Source of the DNA: Canna indica
Taxonomy: Eukaryota > Streptophyta > Magnoliopsida > Zingiberales > Cannaceae
Direction of reading: 5' to 3'
DNA: 64,000 bases
Assembly: GCA_034359265.1 (NCBI GenBank)
Contig: CP136891.1
Coordinates: forward strand, 90,025,001 to 90,089,000
Numbering within the stretch: position 1 is the first letter of the stretch; every line of letters starts with the position of its first letter. The notes beneath the pieces were generated by a model. That model was not told the origin of the DNA and did no database searches. It saw nothing but the letters and a program-made list of their open reading frames with translations. Positions 33,781 through 44,188 of the stretch are shown in pieces. The position numbers were made by a program, and so were the translations under genes.

Positions 33781-35683
33781 AACCACCCCCACCAGTTGAA
33801 GCCGGCGTCCTCGTCGGAACATTGTCAAGGCACTGCTGGAGTTGTCTTCAAACAGTCCCCCTTCCAACTAGTTTCAAAGGTGTTGTGTTTCTTCACTTTG
33901 CCATCTTCAAACATGCACCTCGTGCTCCGACACTTGTGCTCCCCGCTTGAAGAGGTTTGGTCACACGGCTTGCTTTCAAGGCCACAAGGTTGAGTATGCA
34001 CCCTACGCTTCCCTGCGCTTGTGCTCCACACCCAACTTGCTCTTGTCTTCATCTTCACAAGAATTGATCTTCACCGATCTTTGGCTTGAATGTTACAGCC
34101 GCACAGTCAAGTATACGCCTTGCACACACACAGTGCATACGCTCCTCACCGACTGCTCAAGTATACATCTAAGTGCTTTTACATAGCACATATGCTCCTC
34201 ACTCGATTCCCCTTGCTTATAGAACACGCAAGAGTTTGACCAATACAGTGCCCTTAGGCGAAACACAGATTTTTAACTCTCAACATAGAGTTTAGACTTG
34301 AGTTCAAATGACTAAACAATAGCCAAAACAAAGACATAGCAGTATACATTTTACAGGGACAGATTGACAAAACATACACTGTCCAAAATGCCTATCTACT
34401 GCTCAACCGAACCCAGGTTGTGTCTTCTTCTTCAACTCCTTCAATTGCACAAGTTGAAGTACTCCAAGTCTTCCCAAGCATTTGCCAAACACTTGGCTTG
34501 CTGCGCGCTGCACGCCACGCAACTCCGTTCAAGTCACAGCAACAAAGAACACATATTATATTTTGGCATCAACAAAATCTCAGTTTGGGGCAGAGGCCTT
34601 CAGCAGATTGTTCAAGCATTCTGCTTTCCACATCACCTTCTTCTGCACCTTGCAGTAGCCCCGTCCAAGGTTTTGTGCCGAGCAACAGTCCGCATCAAGT
34701 AGCAGTCCGCCCATCTTGCAGTCCGCATTGTGGCAGCCCCATGCTGTCACCTCTTGACTATGTCGCCCGCTGTGATCGTCTTCACTGCGATCACTGTGGT
34801 GGCCGCCTGCTAGCCACGCAATGCCGAGTCCGTGCCACCAAGCACACGGACTTGTATGGTTCCGCACCAGCGTCTGCAGTCCCAAACTTCCTGCACACAA
34901 GAAAGTTAGATAAAGAAGGGTCCTGCTCACTGTCCACGCCTGCGCGCACATGGACAGTCCGCCTCCATAGTGCAATACTCGTGCCCGTCACGAACACTTG
35001 TACTCCGCTGCGCTTTTGGAACATCGTGCAAGGATGCTCCCTCCATGTACTCCGGCACCTGGATGTTGTCCCTCGCGTTGTTCAGGTTTTGGTCGAGTGT
35101 GTGCCCGAGGTCTGCGCACACCGCCACCTTCCTCAAGATCTGGGCTGCGGTCAGCCCCCTCCACCTGAGGCATCCGACTCCGTAGCCGGATTGGGATGGA
35201 AGTCGCCATTCTCCACCCTCGACAAGGACATGGAACTCCTTGTCTCCTTGAAGGACTTTGGCTTCAGAACCTTCACCGTGGTTCTGCAAGTTTCTGCCGT
35301 CTCCAACGCATATCGTGCTCGACGCAGATCAGCCACCTCCGCCTTCAAGTCGGTCACCATGGCCCTCAAGTCGGCCAATGGAGTGACCACTGGATCTGCC
35401 ACTTTAGTGTTCTGTTCTGCCGCTTTAGTGGACAGCAGCCCTCTTGTCTCCGCCATCGCGCCGATGAGGTCGGAGACGTCCCCAAGGGACTGTTGTAGGG
35501 CCTGGACGCGTTCCTGCAGCGCATCCATGTGCAGCACTCGAGCGAAGTCCACTGCACAGGGCTGTAGGGGTCTTTGCAGTGTGGTGCGGTGACAGCGTCG
35601 ACTGTCACAGGAAATGCACGAACCTGGTACGAACTTCTGCGAACCTGGTTGCCGTTTGAAGGAAACCTCGCTCTGATACCACT
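33781..35683 (-). mobile_element. Internal region of non-autonomous element, complete
   Basis: It is 1.9 kb on the minus strand from the primer-binding site (35670-35681) to the polypurine tract (33781-33793), and close to 40950-42850. It has a leader, the Gag-like stub (35151-35528), about 1.3 kb of non-coding sequence with hairpins, and the 45-bp tail shared with autonomous gag-pol. I see no other gene. Confidence 0.87.
35151..35528 (-). CDS. Gag-like N-terminal stub protein (125 aa)
   Basis: The first ATG of the frame gives MDALQERVQALQQSLGDVSD. The start is chosen by match to the other stubs and to autonomous Gag. Residues 1-85 are heptad-like and probably coiled coil. Residues about 90-105 (LKPKSFKETRSS) match the entry to the Gag domain. 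It ends DASGGGG. There is no capsid core, zinc knuckle or enzyme. It is almost identical to 41103-41480. Translation and function are unknown; an accessory role with full-length Gag is only a possibility. Confidence 0.5.
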   Translation of the reverse strand: MDALQERVQALQQSLGDVSDLIGAMAETRGLLSTKAAEQNTKVADPVVTPLADLRAMVTDLKAEVADLRRARYALETAETCRTTVKVLKPKSFKETRSSMSLSRVENGDFHPNPATESDASGGGG

Positions 35684-35722
35684 TGTCACAGGGTTGATTA
35701 TGAGGATGTAATTTTCCAACTC
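35684..35722 (-). repeat. LTR K stub (about 39 bp)
   Basis: TGTCACAGGGTTGATTATGA and about 19 further LTR bases adjoin the primer-binding site. The sequence then switches, through TTTCCAACTC shared by both partners, to RNase H coding sequence. Confidence 0.85.
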
Positions 35723-35857
35723 TCGAATGCAACTGGGTGCCCGTCTTGAACAAGCACTCCACCGACAGCTCTGTCGGATGCATCGGTGTGCACCTCGAAG
35801 GTCTTGTTGAAGTCTGGGAGCTTCAACACAGGTTCTGAAGTTATCTGTGTCTTCAAC
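35723..35857 (-). pseudogene. pol: RNase H fragment (about 45 codons)
   Basis: The minus-strand sequence encodes the region around [14 protein letters not shown] of RNase H. It is cut on the left at TTTCCAACTC and on the right at TCTTCAAC, where strand polarity flips. Confidence 0.88.
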
Positions 35858-36277
35858 TCCTTGGCGCCCTCAGTTCCAAACCGAAGCATGAGGCAGATGG
35901 AGGCCTCACTTATGTGAAGGTGTCCCTGAACCAGAAGGACATCACTGCAATGGTGGACACTGGCGCCACACTTACGTTCCTGTCCGATCGAATGGTGCAA
36001 TCTGTCAACTTGAAGATGCAACCTCTCACCACCTTGATCAAGGCGGTGAACTCGGAAAGCAGACCCATTCTTGGAGTGTCCAAGAACGCTGAAGTCCAGA
36101 TTGGAGGATGGACTGGGCTGCTAGATATCATGATCATACCTTTAGATGATTTTGATATGATCCTTGGCAATAACTTCTTTGTAAAGAACAGTGCAATTGT
36201 TGTACCCCATTTGGCTGGGATTTTTGTATCTGATGCTAACAATCCTTGTTTTATAAAAGGATTTCATGGCAGGTCTT
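35850..36277 (+). pseudogene. pol: Protease-region fragment
   Basis: The plus-strand sequence runs from [10 protein letters not shown] through the protease active site (DTGATLTF) to GFHGRS. It begins at the TCTTCAAC inversion junction and ends at GGTCTT, where it joins LTR L. It shares the DTGATLTF variant with the truncated copy at 10506-12405. Confidence 0.88.
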
Positions 36278-36604
36278 GAGAGTGCAAGTGTGTGTGTGTT
36301 GTAACCTCATCCTCTTGTACATCCTTGTGAGCGAGATTGAGAGTCTTTGGCAGGAAGCACAAGCCCCGGGCTGGTGGGCGAGTCATCTTTGTTGGAGACA
36401 TTTCGAAGGGTTTTTGCCCGTACTTGTAAGTACTTTATAATACAAGTAAACAGTTTCCCTTCAGCTTTGCTTTCTTGTTATCTTGCTGCTCGAACCTCTG
36501 TTTGTAATTGAGAAAAGGCTGGTTGAGAATTGTGCATGGTTCTCAACGCCGCACGGTGGCAATTTGAGTCGGAAAAATATATCCTCAAATTGAGCCCTGT
36601 GACA
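36278..36604 (+). repeat. LTR L, R/U5 part only
   Basis: It runs from GAGAGTGCAAGTGTGTG to the intact end CCCTGTGACA. It is followed by AG and a primer-binding site at 36607-36618. The U3 and TATA box are missing, so the following gag-pol lacks its normal promoter. Confidence 0.9.
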
Positions 36605-36785
36605 AGTGGTATCAGAGCCCCAGGTTCGTACCAACGGTGGTGGCAATCGACTCTACTCGACGGTTGAATTCTGTCACAAGACGGAGGCCAGCTGCTCTTG
36701 AACTTGCGGTGGGCACAAGTTCTTGTTTTGCTCCTGTTCGGTTCTGTCCAGAAGTGAATTCTGCAGAAGTAGCCCCTGAACGTGG

Positions 36786-39700
36786 ATGCTGCGGATGGAC
36801 GCTCTGAGGGAACGCATCTCTGCTGTCGAGGCATTGCTCGGCAATGCCCCGGAGGACTCGGATGGTACTGTGTTCGAAATGCTCAACCTGATCGTGGCAG
36901 ATGTGGCGAATCTGCGCATGCAACTTGCGGTGGTCCAGCAAGCTGTTACCAGTACCGAGCGCGCTGAACGCGCTGAAGCCTCCAAGTCCAGATTGAAGGT
37001 GCCGGAACCACAACCCTTCAACGGCACCCGAAGTTCTAAAGAGCTGGAGAACTTCCTGTGGGACGTTGAACAATACTTTGCTACTGCCCATGTCCCCAAG
37101 TGCGATCAAGTCGCCTTTGTCACCATGCACTTGGCCGGTGATGCCAAGCTGTGGTGGAGAACTCGGGAACGCGAAGCTGTAACCGGTGGTCGTTCAACAA
37201 TTGAAAGCTAGGACGATTTGAAGAAGGAGTTGCGGGAACAATTCCTTCCATGCAACACCTCCTGGATGGCTCGGGAGGCACTGTGCCGGCTTCGCCATAC
37301 TGGTTCTATTCGAGAGTATGTAAAACATTTCAGTTCTCTTTTACTTGATATTACTGAAATGTCGGATGCAGATCAGCTTTTCAATTTTATGAGAGGACTG
37401 CAGCCTTGGGCGCAACTTGAATTGCGTCGCCAAGGTGTGAAGGACCTTCAGTCGGCGATGGCCCGTGCGGACGCACTGGTGGAGCTGAACACCGGCTGGG
37501 GTGATCATGGTCCTGCTCGTCCAAGGATGCAGGCCAAAGCCAAGTTTCCACCGCCCAACAAGCAGTCGGGCAAGGGCGGTAGAAAGCTCCCTAAACCAGG
37601 GAATCGAAGGGCCAAAGAGGCGGAGACTAGCAAGAAGGACCCGAAGTCTAACTCGGGGTGCTTTATCTGCACTGGTCCTCATCGCGCAAGGGACTGCCCC
37701 AAGCGTGAACGGCTGACGGCCTTGGTGAATCGATCGGAGGACTCGGAACCTGAAGGAAGTCCACAGGTGGCTCCTCTTCAACTCCTTGGCGCCCTCAGTT
37801 CCAAACCGAAGGATGAGGCAGAAGGAGGCCTCACTTATGTGAAGGTGTCCCTGAACCAGAAGGACATCACTGCAATGGTGGACACTGGCGCCACACATAC
37901 GTTCCTGTCCGATCGAATGGTGCAATCTGTCAACTTGAAGATGCAACCTCTCACCACCTTGATCAAGGCGGTGAACTCGGAAAGCAGACCCATTCTTGGA
38001 GTGTCCAAGAACGCTGAAGTCCAGATTGGAGGATGGACTGGGCTGCTAGATATCATGATCATACCTTTAGATGATTTTGATATGATCCTTGGCAATAACT
38101 TCTTTGTAAAGAACAGTGCAATTGTTGTACCCCATTTGGCTGGGATTTTTGTATCTGATGCTAACAATCCTTGTTTTATAAAAGGATTTCATGGCAGGTC
38201 TTTGAAAGGAAGCCATGACGAGAAGCTGACGGCCATGCAATTGGCCAAAGGATGGAAGAAGGGCCATCCTACTTTCTTGGCAGCCATCTACGAGCTGGAA
38301 CAAGGAGATGAACTTGCTGCTCAAGTTCCTGACTCGGTGCAAAAATTGCTGGGCGAATATGTAGATGTCATGCCCGACGCGTTGCCGCCGGGACTGCCCC
38401 CGCACAGGGCAGTGGACCACAAAATAGAGCTTTATCCGGGAACGGTGCCCCCTACCAAAGCCCCTTACCGGATGTCGCCCAAAGAACTGATGGAGTTGCG
38501 CAGCCAGCTCCATGACTTGCTTGAATCTGGAAAGATCCAGCCCTCAAAGGCCCCTTTCGGAGCCCCAGTTCTATTCCAGCAGAAGCAGGATGGTTCACTG
38601 CGTTTGTGCGTGGACTATCGAGGGCTGAACAAGGTCACTGTGAAGAACAAGTACCCTATCCCGTTGATAGCAGACCTGTTCGACAGGCTGAGCGGAGCAG
38701 CCTTCTTTACAAAGCTCGACCTGCGATCTGGATATTGGCAGGTGCGCATAGCCGCTGGTGACGAGCAAAAGACCACTATGGTGACTAGATATGGTGCATT
38801 TGAGTTTCTTGTGATGCCGTTTGGACTTACAAATGCCCCGGCTACTTTTTGTAATCTTATGAACAATGTCTTCTATGATATGCTGGATTGTTATGTTGTG
38901 GTGTACTTAGATGACATTGTAGTCTATAGTCGGTCTTTGGATGAACATTTGATGCACCTAGACGCAGTGTTTAGACGTCTAAGGGAGCATCAACTCTATG
39001 TAAAGAGGGACAAGTGTGTGTTTTGTACTCCGGAGATCAAGTTCCTTGGTCACGTGGTGGGATACGGGAAGGTTAGAATGGATCCAAGAAAAGTGGAAGC
39101 CATCAGAGATTGGCCTGTTCCAAGCAATGTCGGAGAGCTCAGAAGCTTCCTGGGCTTGTCCAATTATTACCGAAAGTTCATCAAAGGGTACTCGCAGGGA
39201 GTAGCCCCTCTCACTGATTTGTTGAGGAAGGATCATTCATGGGAATGGAATCCTGCTTGCCAAGAGGCCTTTGAAAGGTTGAAGACACAGATAACTTCAG
39301 AACCTGTGTTGAAGCTCCCAGACTTCAACAAGACCTTCGAGGTGCACACCGATGCATCCGACAGGGCTGTCGGTGGAGTGCTTGTTCAAGACGGGCACCC
39401 AGTTGCATTCGAGAGTTGGAAACTCAAGCCTGCAGAACAGCGCTATTCAGCGCATGAGCGAGAGATGTTGGCGGTGCTGCACTGCCTTCGAATGTGGAGA
39501 GTCTATCTCCTGGGCACTACCTTCTTGGTGAAAATAGATAATGTGGCAAACACTTTCTTTCAAACCCAGAAGAAGCTGACTCCAAGGCAGGCTCGGTGGC
39601 AAGAATACTTGGCAGAATATGACTTCCACTGGGAGCATAGGCCTGGGCGACACAACCAGGTCGCTGATGCTCTTAGTCGGAAGGCAGTCGACTTGGTGGC

Positions 39701-40903
39701 GGCTGTGACAAGCTTCGAGTCTGATTTCATGGAGGACTTGAAGACCCAGGCTGTACTCGACCCAACTTACCAGAAGCTGGTGCAGCAAGTTCGGGACGGT
39801 GAAGTTCGCAGATACTTTCTGCAAGATGAACTGTTATATGCAAGAGGGATCCGGGTTTATGTGCCCAATGGAGGAGGGCTGCGAACCCGACTGCTGCGCG
39901 AGTGCCATGATGCGCAGTGGGCTGGTCATCCGGGAGTTGAACGCACTATGGCGTTGATGGCGCGCACCTATTACTGGCCAAAAATGGAGGTGGACGTTGA
40001 GCTCTACGTTCGGACCTGCCTGACTTGTCAAATGGACAAGGTCGAACGGCGCGCCCAGGCGGGGCTGCTGCAACCCCTGCCGACCCCCACGAAGCCATGG
40101 ATGTCCCTGTCCATGGACTTCATCACCGGATTTCCAGAAGTGAAGGGATTCGATGCTGTGATGGTGGTGGTGGACAGGTTTTCTAAATACGCCATCTTCA
40201 GCCCCTTTGCAAAAGCTGGCACTGCAGAGCGAGCTGCAGAAGATTTCTTCAAGCATGTAGTGAAGTTGTTCGGCTTACCCACCGATATTGTGAGCGACAG
40301 AGATGGTCGTTTCACTGGTCGTTTCTGGGTGCATCTTTTCAAGCTGCTGGGTACCGAACTCAAGTTTTCCACTGCCAATCATCCCCAAACTGATGGGCAG
40401 ACGGAAAGAATCAATCAATTGCTTGAAGAGTACTTGCGACATTACTGCACAGCAAGTCAAAGAAATTGGCTGGAACTCTTAGACTCGGCGCAGTTTTGCT
40501 ACAATCTGCACCGGTCCTCAGCAACCAGCTACAGCCCCTTTGAATTGGCCTTAGGCTATCAGCCGCTCACTCCCAGTGAGGTAGCTCTGCAGAAAAATGA
40601 AGGCCCATGTCCTGCTGCCTATAGATATGCCATAAGCAAGCAGGAGATGATTGAAGAAGCAAGGGACAGTCTTGCTAAAGCGGTTCGGCGTATGAAGAAG
40701 TATGCTGACCAAGGAAGGAGGCCGCTTGAATTCCAAGTTGGAGACAAAGTGATGCTGAAACTTACTCCACAGATTTGGAAGAAGGTAACCAGTAAGCGAT
40801 GGCACAAGGGACTGATCCAACGCTATGATGGTCCATTCGAGGTAGTGAAACGAGTAGGAGCTGTCGCCTACCATTTGGCACTACCCGAGCGGATGAAGAT
40901 TCA
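36786..40903 (+). pseudogene. gag-pol: gag-pol, one nonsense mutation, chromodomain end lost
   Basis: The ATG at 36786 matches other copies. TAG at 37209-37211 replaces TGG in Gag ([10 protein letters not shown]), a C-to-T change seen from the opposite strand. The frame is then open through protease, reverse transcriptase, RNase H and integrase to MKIH. At about 40903 the sequence leaves pol and enters a patchwork junction. The chromodomain and polypurine tract are lost. Other copies have [20 protein letters not shown] here; this one has [12 protein letters not shown] then non-homologous sequence. Confidence 0.93.
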
Positions 40904-40949
40904 TGGATGGCATAAGTGTCGCACCAAATGGCAGTCCACTGCACGAACC
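40904..40949 (+). other. Patchwork junction (filler DNA)
   Basis: About 22 bp matching the start of LTR U3 (GGATGGCATAAGTGTCGCACC) are followed by AAATGGC. Next come 12 bp (AGTCCACTGCAC) that are the reverse complement of 41075-41086, just downstream. A primer-binding site then follows with no LTR before it. Confidence 0.7.
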
Positions 40950-41102
40950 TGGTATCAGAGCGAGGTTTCCTTCAAACGGCAACCAGGTTCGCAGAAGTTC
41001 GTACCAGGTTCGTGCATTTCCTGTGACAGTCGGCGCTGTCACCGCACCACACTGCAAAGACCCCTATAGCCCTGTGCAGTGGACTTCGCTCGAGTGCTGC
41101 AC

Positions 41103-41480
41103 ATGGATGCGTTGCAGGAACGCGTCCAAGCCCTACAACAGTCCCTTGGGGACGTCTCCGACCTCATCGGCGCGATGGCGGAGACAAGAGGGCTGCTGTC
41201 CACTAAAGCGGCAGAACAGAACGCTAAAGTGGCAGATCCAGTGGTCACTCCATTGGCCGACTTGAGGGCCATGGTGACCGACTTGAAGGCGGAGGTGGCT
41301 GATCTGCGTCAAGCACGATATGCGTTGGAGACGGCAGAAACTTGCAGAACCACGGTGAAGGTTCTGAAGCCAAAGTCCTTCAAGGAGACAAGGAGTTCCA
41401 TGTCCTTGTCGAGGGTGGAGAATGGCGACTTCCATCCCAATCCGGCTACGGAGTCGGATGCCTCAGGTGGAGGGGGCTGA
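41103..41480 (+). CDS. Gag-like N-terminal stub protein (125 aa)
   Basis: The ORF starts at the ATG of MDALQERVQALQQSLGDVSD; an upstream GTG in frame is not needed. Residues 1-85 form a predicted coiled coil by heptad pattern, rich in A, E, L and K. Then KVLKPKSFKETRSSMSL resembles the start of the Gag domain of autonomous copies. It ends in DASGGGG with no capsid core or zinc knuckle. It sits about 140 bp after the primer-binding site. It is 125 codons long, against about 305 for autonomous Gag to the end of its zinc knuckle. Three near-identical copies in the window show recent spread of the element, not necessarily selection on the ORF. Confidence 0.52.
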   Translation: MDALQERVQALQQSLGDVSDLIGAMAETRGLLSTKAAEQNAKVADPVVTPLADLRAMVTDLKAEVADLRQARYALETAETCRTTVKVLKPKSFKETRSSMSLSRVENGDFHPNPATESDASGGGG

Positions 41481-41779
41481 CCGCAGCCCAGATCTTGAGG
41501 AAGGTGGCGGTGTGCGCAGACCTCGGGCACACACTCGACCAAAACCTGAACAACGCGAGGGACAACATCCAGGTGCCGGAGTACATGGAGGGAGCATCCT
41601 TGCACGATGTTCCAAAAGCGCAGCGGAGTACAAGTGTTCGTGACGGGCACGAGCATTGCACTATGGAGGCGGACTGTCCATGTGCGCGCAGGCGTGGACA
41701 GTGAGCAGGACCCTTCTTTATCTAACTTTCTTGTGTGCAGGAAGTTTGGGACTGCAGACGCTGGTGCGGAACCATACAA

Positions 41780-41803
41780 GTCCGTGTGCTTGGTGGCACG
41801 GAC
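41780..41803 (+). repeat. Hairpin, 7-bp perfect stem, 10-nt loop
   Basis: Arms GTCCGTG and CACGGAC enclose the loop TGCTTGGTGG. It is the homologue of 524-547 with a compensating base-pair change. Confidence 0.75.
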
Positions 41804-43110
41804 TCGGCATTGCGTGGCTGGCAGGCGGCCACCACAGTGATCGCAGTGAAGACGATCACAGCGGGCGACATAGTCAAGAGGTGACAGCATGGGGCTGCCA
41901 CAATGCGGACTGCAAGATGGGCGGACTGCTACTTGATGCGGACTGTTGCTCGGCACAAAACCTTGGACGGGGCTACTGCAAGGTGCAGAAGAAGGTGATG
42001 TGGAAAGCAGAATGCTTGAACAATCTGCTGAAGGCCTCTGCCCCAAACTGAGATTTTGTTGATGCCAAAATATAATATGTGTTCTTTGTTGCTGTGACTT
42101 GAACGGAGTTGCGTGGCGTGCAGCGCGCAGCAAGCCAAGTGTTTGGCAAACGCTTGGGAAGACTTGGAGTACTTCAACTTGTGCAATTGAAGGAGTTGAA
42201 GAAGAAGACACAACCTGGGTTCGGTTGAGCAGTAGATAGGCATTTTGGACAGTGTATGTTTGGTCAATCTGTCCCTGTAAAATGTATACTGCTATGTCTT
42301 TGTTTTGGCTATTGTTTAGTCATTTGAACTCAAGTCTAAACTCTATGTTGAGAGTTAAAAATCTGTGTTTCGCCTAAGGGCACTGTATTGGTCAAACTCT
42401 TGCGTGTTCTATAAGCAAGGGGAATCGAGTGAGGAGCATATGTGCTATGTAAAAGCACTTAGATGTATACTTGAGCAGTCGGTGAGGAGCGTATGCACTG
42501 TGTGTGTGCAAGGCGTATACTTGACTGTGCGGCTGCAACATTCAAGCCAAAGATCGGTGAAGATCAATTCTTGTGAAGATGAAGACAAGAGCAAGTTGGG
42601 TGTGGAGCACAAGCGCAGGGAAGCGTGGGGTGCATACTCAACCTTGTGGCCTTGAAAGCAAGCCGTGTGACCAAACCTCTTCAAGCGGGGAGCACAAGTG
42701 TCGGAGCACGAGGTGCATGTTTGAAGATGGCAAAGTGAAGAAACACAACACCTTTGAAACTAGTTGGAAGGGGGACTGTTTGAAGACAACTCCAGCAGTG
42801 CCTTGACAATGTTCCGACGAGGACGCCGGTTTCAACAGGTGGGGGTGGTTTGTTAGACCCCTAAAGTCCGGGCATGGCCTAAGTGTCGCACCTCGGGCAC
42901 GGGCAGGCCATGGGCGTCTAAAACAGAGGCAATTTGGTGGCTTTGCTGAATGTAGACAGCTCATGTGCGCAATGGCATGGGTGTCGCTCACGGCGCACGG
43001 CAGGAGGCCGGGTGCGCATTGGCGTGGGCAAGGCATGGCGGGCAGCAGCCTATGTGCGCGGAGGCATAGGCACAAGCAAGACTTGGCGTCGCCCGGATGC
43101 AAAGCAAAGC

Positions 43111-43247
43111 AGTCCCGCACGGGGCGGGGCGTGGAGCAGTCCCGCACGGGGTGGGGCGTTGCAAAGTCCCGCACGGGGCGGGGCGTGACGCACTCCCGCC
43201 CGGGGCGGGGCGTGGCGAGAGAAAGTCTCGCAACGGGCGGGGCAATT
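43111..43247 (+). repeat. GC-rich tandem repeat in LTR U3 (27-bp unit, about 5 copies)
   Basis: Units begin at 43111, 43138, 43165, 43192 (32 bp, with an insertion) and 43224. The core is GTCCCGCACGGGGCGGGGCG. The matching run at 58585-58721 lies in LTR Q. LTR C has one such unit (about 9510-9536) and the short LTRs have only a degenerate one. The position upstream of the TATA box suggests a promoter-proximal role; this is inferred. Confidence 0.8.
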
Positions 43248-43737
43248 CTAGATGTTGCGGAGCAGCGGAGTCCCGCGTGTGCAATGGCGCGGGGCAGTGC
43301 GCAACATGGACCATGGCGGGGCGCGGGCGCGCGCAACACCAGCCGTGGCGAGAGATTTCCCCGTGCGCGCCAAGGCACGGGCGGGAGCAGATGCATGGCT
43401 GCTCATGACGGACATTGCGGAGAGCGCGGGTGTGCGCACCGCGCTGGGCGAGCGCTGCACTCGGCATGTGCGGGCGCTGCACTCGGCATGTGCGGGCGCT
43501 GCATGGGCTGCAAGCGCCCAGCTCAGCTGCTTGCTACAGTGAGCGACCAGGTGGCTTGGCTGAGCCCAAGACCTGATCAAACTCAAGTTCTTGGACCCAA
43601 CAGCAGTTGCGGCAGTTACTCGGCAGTAACTCAAGCAGTTCTAACTGACCCAGCAGTAACTTAGCAGTTCTAACTGACCCAGCATGATGTTCCTTCATCC
43701 AAAGGCTGAGATTGATTGGTCTACTCGAGATTCACCC

Positions 43738-43744
43738 TATAAAA
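43738..43744 (+). promoter_or_regulatory. TATA box of LTR M
   Basis: TATAAAA in the conserved LTR context, about 885 bp into this longer LTR. Confidence 0.75.
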
Positions 43745-43769
43745 GGGCTGTGAGTTGTATGTGCAAGGG

Positions 43770-43824
43770 TTGGCTGTGTTGGCTGGCTGTGTTGGCTGGT
43801 TGTGTTGGCTGGCTGTGTTGGCTT
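43770..43824 (+). repeat. 13-bp tandem repeat downstream of the LTR TATA box
   Basis: Units of TTGGCTGGCTGTG and variants occur about four times. Copy number differs between LTRs: about four in LTR J (32905-32961, minus), about three in LTR Q (59244-59287), one or two in LTRs A and B, and none beyond the flank in LTR R. Confidence 0.8.
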
Positions 43825-44161
43825 ATGGTCTTGAGAGTGCAAGTGTGTGTGAGTTGAGCACAATTTGTAATCTCTTGTGGGGAGCGAGAGAGTCTTGAGC
43901 AGAGTGTACAAGCCGGGCTGTAGGCGAGTCATTTGCTTGGGATCTTGAAGGGTTTTAGTCCATTCTTGTAAGTACTTTTGTAAATACAAGTTAAAGGTTT
44001 CCCTTCATTATGTTGTGCCTTCTCTTGTGTTGCTTGAACCTCGAACAAAGTTGCAAGTAGGCTGGTTGACAGTGTTCCACACTGCTCAACGCCGCACAGG
44101 CTGGTTTTGAGTTGGAAAATTACATCCTCATAATCAACCCTGTGACAAGTGGTATCAGAGC

Positions 44162-44188
44162 AACTTATGATATGTTTTTCTAACTGAC
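44162..44188. other. Filler DNA at a plus-to-minus polarity switch
   Basis: Between a plus-strand primer-binding site and minus-strand LTR N lie overlapping short patches of LTR sequence: GAGCAACTTATGAT (as at 45245-45258), GATATGTTTTTC (as at about 44206-44217) and TTCTAACTGACC (as at about 43639-43650). Confidence 0.75.

Larger units (their letters stand above)
40950..42850 (+). mobile_element. Internal region of non-autonomous element, complete, 5' LTR missing
   Basis: It runs from the primer-binding site (about 40950-40961) to the polypurine tract (42837-42850). It holds a leader, the Gag-like stub (41103-41480), about 1.35 kb of non-coding sequence with hairpins (for example 41780-41803), and the tail ACGAGGACGCCGGTTTCAAC shared with the autonomous gag-pol 3' end. 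It is the best reference copy of the non-autonomous family here. I see no gene in 41481-42850. Confidence 0.87.
42851..44147 (+). repeat. LTR M, complete, long subtype (1,297 bp)
   Basis: TGTTAGAC follows a polypurine tract, and CCCTGTGACA is followed by AG and a primer-binding site (44150-44161). It is longer than the 1.18-kb LTRs because of extra U3 sequence, a run of GC-rich 27-bp repeats (43111-43247) and a 13-bp repeat run (43770-43824). TATA box at 43738-43744. Confidence 0.92.

Noticed and set aside
37341..37946. Open frames antisense to gag-pol (for example about 200 codons opposite Gag and protease)
   Set aside because: They recur only as shadows of the conserved coding strand, with no recognisable domain or start context.
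43111..43247. CRISPR-like array
   Set aside because: The repeats are adjoining GC-rich tandem units in an LTR with no unique spacers, in a plant nuclear context.
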